A stretch of DNA of 64,000 nt from Unio delphinus (lineage: Eukaryota > Mollusca > Bivalvia > Unionida > Unionidae), in contig JAQISU010000343.1 of NCBI GenBank assembly GCA_029339505.1, positions 744,001 through 808,000 on the forward strand. The letters run 5' to 3'. The notes beneath the pieces are model-generated. The model saw only the letters and a list, made by a program, of their open reading frames with translations. It ran no database searches and had not been told where the DNA came from. Both the position numbers and the translations under genes were made by a program. Of the stretch, positions 60,965 to 64,000 are shown piece after piece (position 1 is the first letter of the stretch; the number at the start of each line of letters is the position of its first letter).

Positions 60965-62370
60965 AAAAATTTAAAATTAGTTTATTGAAGTAATTTTGTT
61001 TTGTACCAAGTGGTTAATATATGTGCTCTACAGTAATGGTAGATAACTCCTGTTGAAGTTGGTGTGAAGATTACCTGTGTTGTTTATGTAGTTAAATTAA
61101 TGATGACTAATCTAGCACCATGTCACATCTAACCCACATCACTCCCTCCAACCCGGCTTTTTGCCTTTTTGCGCTTTCACAACCATGTAACCAATCTATT
61201 ACACACTGCCATGCTTCACACCTGTCAGATAAACCATGCAGTTTTGTACACCCTGCCATGCTGAACACCTGTTACAAAAATCTTGTAACCTGTCATGTCA
61301 TTCGTAAATTGTTGACTGTTTTCAAAGTAACCTTTCATAATCATTGTCGATTTTTTTCAAACCACAGTTCAGATTTTTTGGATAATTTTAGTAAGTCACT
61401 TTAGATAGGAGGATATGCAAAAACCTTTATAGTTTTTTCACAGTTTAACTTATCAATAAACAAAAACTTTGGGTGTGTCATGTTTTGATTTTGTTTTTCT
61501 CCAAAATAACTTGTTTTGGAAGTTTCTAAATATAAAATAAAATTTCCTCATGTAGATAAGATTTGTTAAACCATCAATTATCACCAGCCATTTTACCATC
61601 TCGATATTAAACAAGACACTTTCTAATTTTTTTTTACATGGCATTTTTTTAAGGACTATGTTTCTTCTACTGTTGGAATTCAGACACATCTTTGAAAAGA
61701 CACTGAATGCCAGGATTACATATTTTGGGCATTATAGCGTTTTATTCTGGAATTTAATGAGTTTTATATTTAATAATTGAAACTCCTTAAGAGCACTGTT
61801 GCTTCAGGCCAACAGAAAGAGTTCCTGATTATTTTATTCCATTGAAGCATTAAATCAACTTCTCCAGGCATGTATTGCATGTTCATAGTTATGGAATAAT
61901 TGCTGTCATACTTCACTGAATTATTCCAAATATCTACCAGTCACATTAGTGTATTCACATAGACACACTGGTGTATTCACAGAATTGTTAATAATTGGTA
62001 AACTGCTGTTATTTTCTGCTGCCAATGTCACATCTTAACTGTCATACTGTCTGTAGTTTGTCATACCCTAGAAACAGAATTATACTATCAGTCAATATTG
62101 TCATAATTATATTTTTGAGACCTTTTGCATCATTAGATTTCTTTAAATATATTTGAATTAGAATCATATAAAAATTTAAATTATTAATAAGTATAATTAT
62201 TCATGCACACATGGGTATAAAAGTTGCAGACAATTCTAAACCTAAATTTCTTATGCATCTTGTGATATATTCTTGGTCCAAACCACAAACCACTTGTAAT
62301 TACATTAAAGTATAAAAAGAAAACAGAGTTTGGGTGCTAAATACTGTACTTTTTGAAACCCCATCAACCA
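60471..62370. other. No gene recognised; (TA)n tract
   Basis: A (TA)n tract lies at about 60922-60959. ORFs of 60-94 codons (61120-61404 +, 61453-61689 -) lack recognisable domains. Confidence 0.45.
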
Positions 62371-62389
62371 ACCCCCCAACCCTCCATTG

Positions 62390-64000
62390 ATATACAACGA
62401 TACTTAAACAGGCAAGTAGAATTGAATTGATACACAAAGATACCCTTAAACTGGCAAGTAGAATGGATACACAAAGATACCCTTAAACTGGCAAGTAGAA
62501 TGGATACACAAAGATACCCTTAAACTGGCAAGTAGAATTGAAACAAAAAGATACCCTTAAACTGGCAAAAAGAATTGATACACAAAGATACCCTTCAACT
62601 GGCAAGTAGAATTGAAACACAAAGATACCCTTAAACTGGCAAGTAGAATGGATACACAAAGATACTCTTAAACTGGCAAATAGAATTGAAACAAAAAGAT
62701 AACCTTAAACTGGCAAAAAGAATTGATACGCAAAGATACTCTTAAACTGGCAAGTAGAATTGAAACACAAAGAGACTTAAACTGGCAATGATACAAAGAT
62801 ACCCTTAAACTGGCAAGTAGAATGGATACACAAAGATACTCTTAAACTGGCAAATAGAATTGAAACAAAAAGATAACCTTAAACTGGCAAAAAGAATTGA
62901 TACACAAAGATACCCTTAAACTGGCAAGTAGAATTGAAACACAAAGATACCCTTAAACTGGCAAGTAGAATGGATACACAAAGATACTCTTAAACTGGCA
63001 AATAGAATTGAAACAAAAAGATAACCTTAAACTGGCAAAAAGAATTGATACGCAAAGATACTCTTAAACTGGCAAGTAGAATTGAAACACAAAGAGACTT
63101 AAACTGGCAAGTAGAATTGAATGGATAAACAAAGATACTCTTTTAACTGGCAAGTAGAATTGAGACACAAAGATACACTTAAAACTGGCACGTAGAATTG
63201 AAACACATAGATTCTCTTAAACTGGCAAGTAGAATTGATACACAAAGATACTCTTAAACTGGCAAGTAGAATTGATACACAAAGATACACTTTAGCTGGC
63301 AAGTAGAATTAATACACAAAGATACACTTAAAACTGGCAAGTAGAATTGAAACACAAAGAGACACTTAAACTGGCAATTAGAATTGAATTGATACACATA
63401 GATACTCGTAAACTGGCAAGTAGAATTGAATTGATACACAAAGATACACTTTAGCTGGCAAGTAGAATTAATACACAAAGATACACTTAAACTGGCAAGT
63501 AGAATTGATACACAAAGATACACTTTAGCTGGCAAGTAGAATTGAATTGATACACAAAGATACACTTTAGCTGGCAAGTAGAATTAACACACAAAGATAC
63601 ACTTAAACTGGCAAGTAGAATTTAAACACAAAGATACACTTAAACTGGCAAGTAGAATTGATACACATAGATACTCTTAAACTGGCAAGTAGAATTGATA
63701 CACAAAGATACACTTTAGCTGGCAAGTAGAATTGAATTGATACACAAAGATACACTTTAGCTGGCAAGTAGAATTAATACACAAAGATACACTTAAACTG
63801 GCAAGTAGAATTGAATTGATACACAAAGATACACTTTAGCTGGCAAGTAGAATTGAATTGATACACAAAGATACACTTAAACTGGCAAGTAGAATTAATA
63901 CACAAAGATACACTTAAACTGGCAAGTAGAATTGAATTGATACACAAAGATACACTTTAGCTGGCAAGTAGAATTGAATTGATACACAAAGATACACTTT
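62390..64000 (+). repeat. ~37-43-bp minisatellite running off the window end
   Basis: More than 40 units of (A)TACACAAAGATAC(A/C)CTTAAA + CTGGCAAGTAGAATTGA, with length variants where GAATTGA is doubled and sequence variants CTTTAGCTGG versus CTTAAACTGG that alternate towards the 3' end. The true length is unknown because the array continues past 64000. Minus-strand ORFs here are repeat artefacts. Confidence 0.95.

Noticed and set aside
63099..63577. Minus-strand ORFs with repeated SLCINSTCQ-like peptide
   Set aside because: Pure minisatellite translation.

Overview
The window is animal nuclear DNA. It has large AT-rich introns with GT/AG borders, tRNA-derived SINEs with (CAA)n or plain tails, non-LTR retrotransposon pieces, hAT and piggyBac-type DNA transposons, and many minisatellites. 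The protein sequence and repeat style suggest a lophotrochozoan, most likely a mollusc; the species cannot be named from the sequence.

One gene dominates, on the + strand from about 3152 to at least 51909: the orthologue of SMARCE1/BAF57, the HMG-box subunit of BAF-type SWI/SNF chromatin remodellers. I trace 16 coding exons, 1744 nt and 581 complete codons, all joining in frame. In order they give a short Pro-rich N-terminus, a Gly/Asn-rich stretch, an NLS-like insert, the HMG box (exons 5-7), an acidic linker, the family-specific conserved block (exons 9-11), a Gln/Glu/Arg-rich coiled coil (exon 12) and an acidic, Ser-rich tail (exons 13-15). The next exon with coding character (51643-51909) joins in frame and encodes a pair of zinc fingers closely resembling the C-terminal fingers of ZEB/zfh-1. 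Vertebrate SMARCE1 has no such fingers, so this apparent BAF57-zinc finger chimera is the main discovery candidate. The terminal exon is not identified.

The introns hold: a 1.2-kb piggyBac remnant with TTAA duplications (intron 2); a 3.9-kb BED-finger hAT element with a perfect 8-bp target duplication and a transposase broken by two nonsense codons (intron 6); a 1.27-kb element with 14-bp perfect terminal inverted repeats (intron 7); a 3.6-kb candidate element with 23-bp inverted ends and TTA duplications, containing a ~460-bp foldback (intron 10); two SINE families; and more than a dozen minisatellites with units of 23-97 bp. Upstream (1-3151) are three decayed LINE pieces. Downstream (51910-64000) are minisatellites, one SINE and a LINE 3' end inserted inside a minisatellite; no second gene was recognised.

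Coordinates of exons come from reading splice consensus and frame by eye. Family assignments come from recalled family motifs, not database searches.
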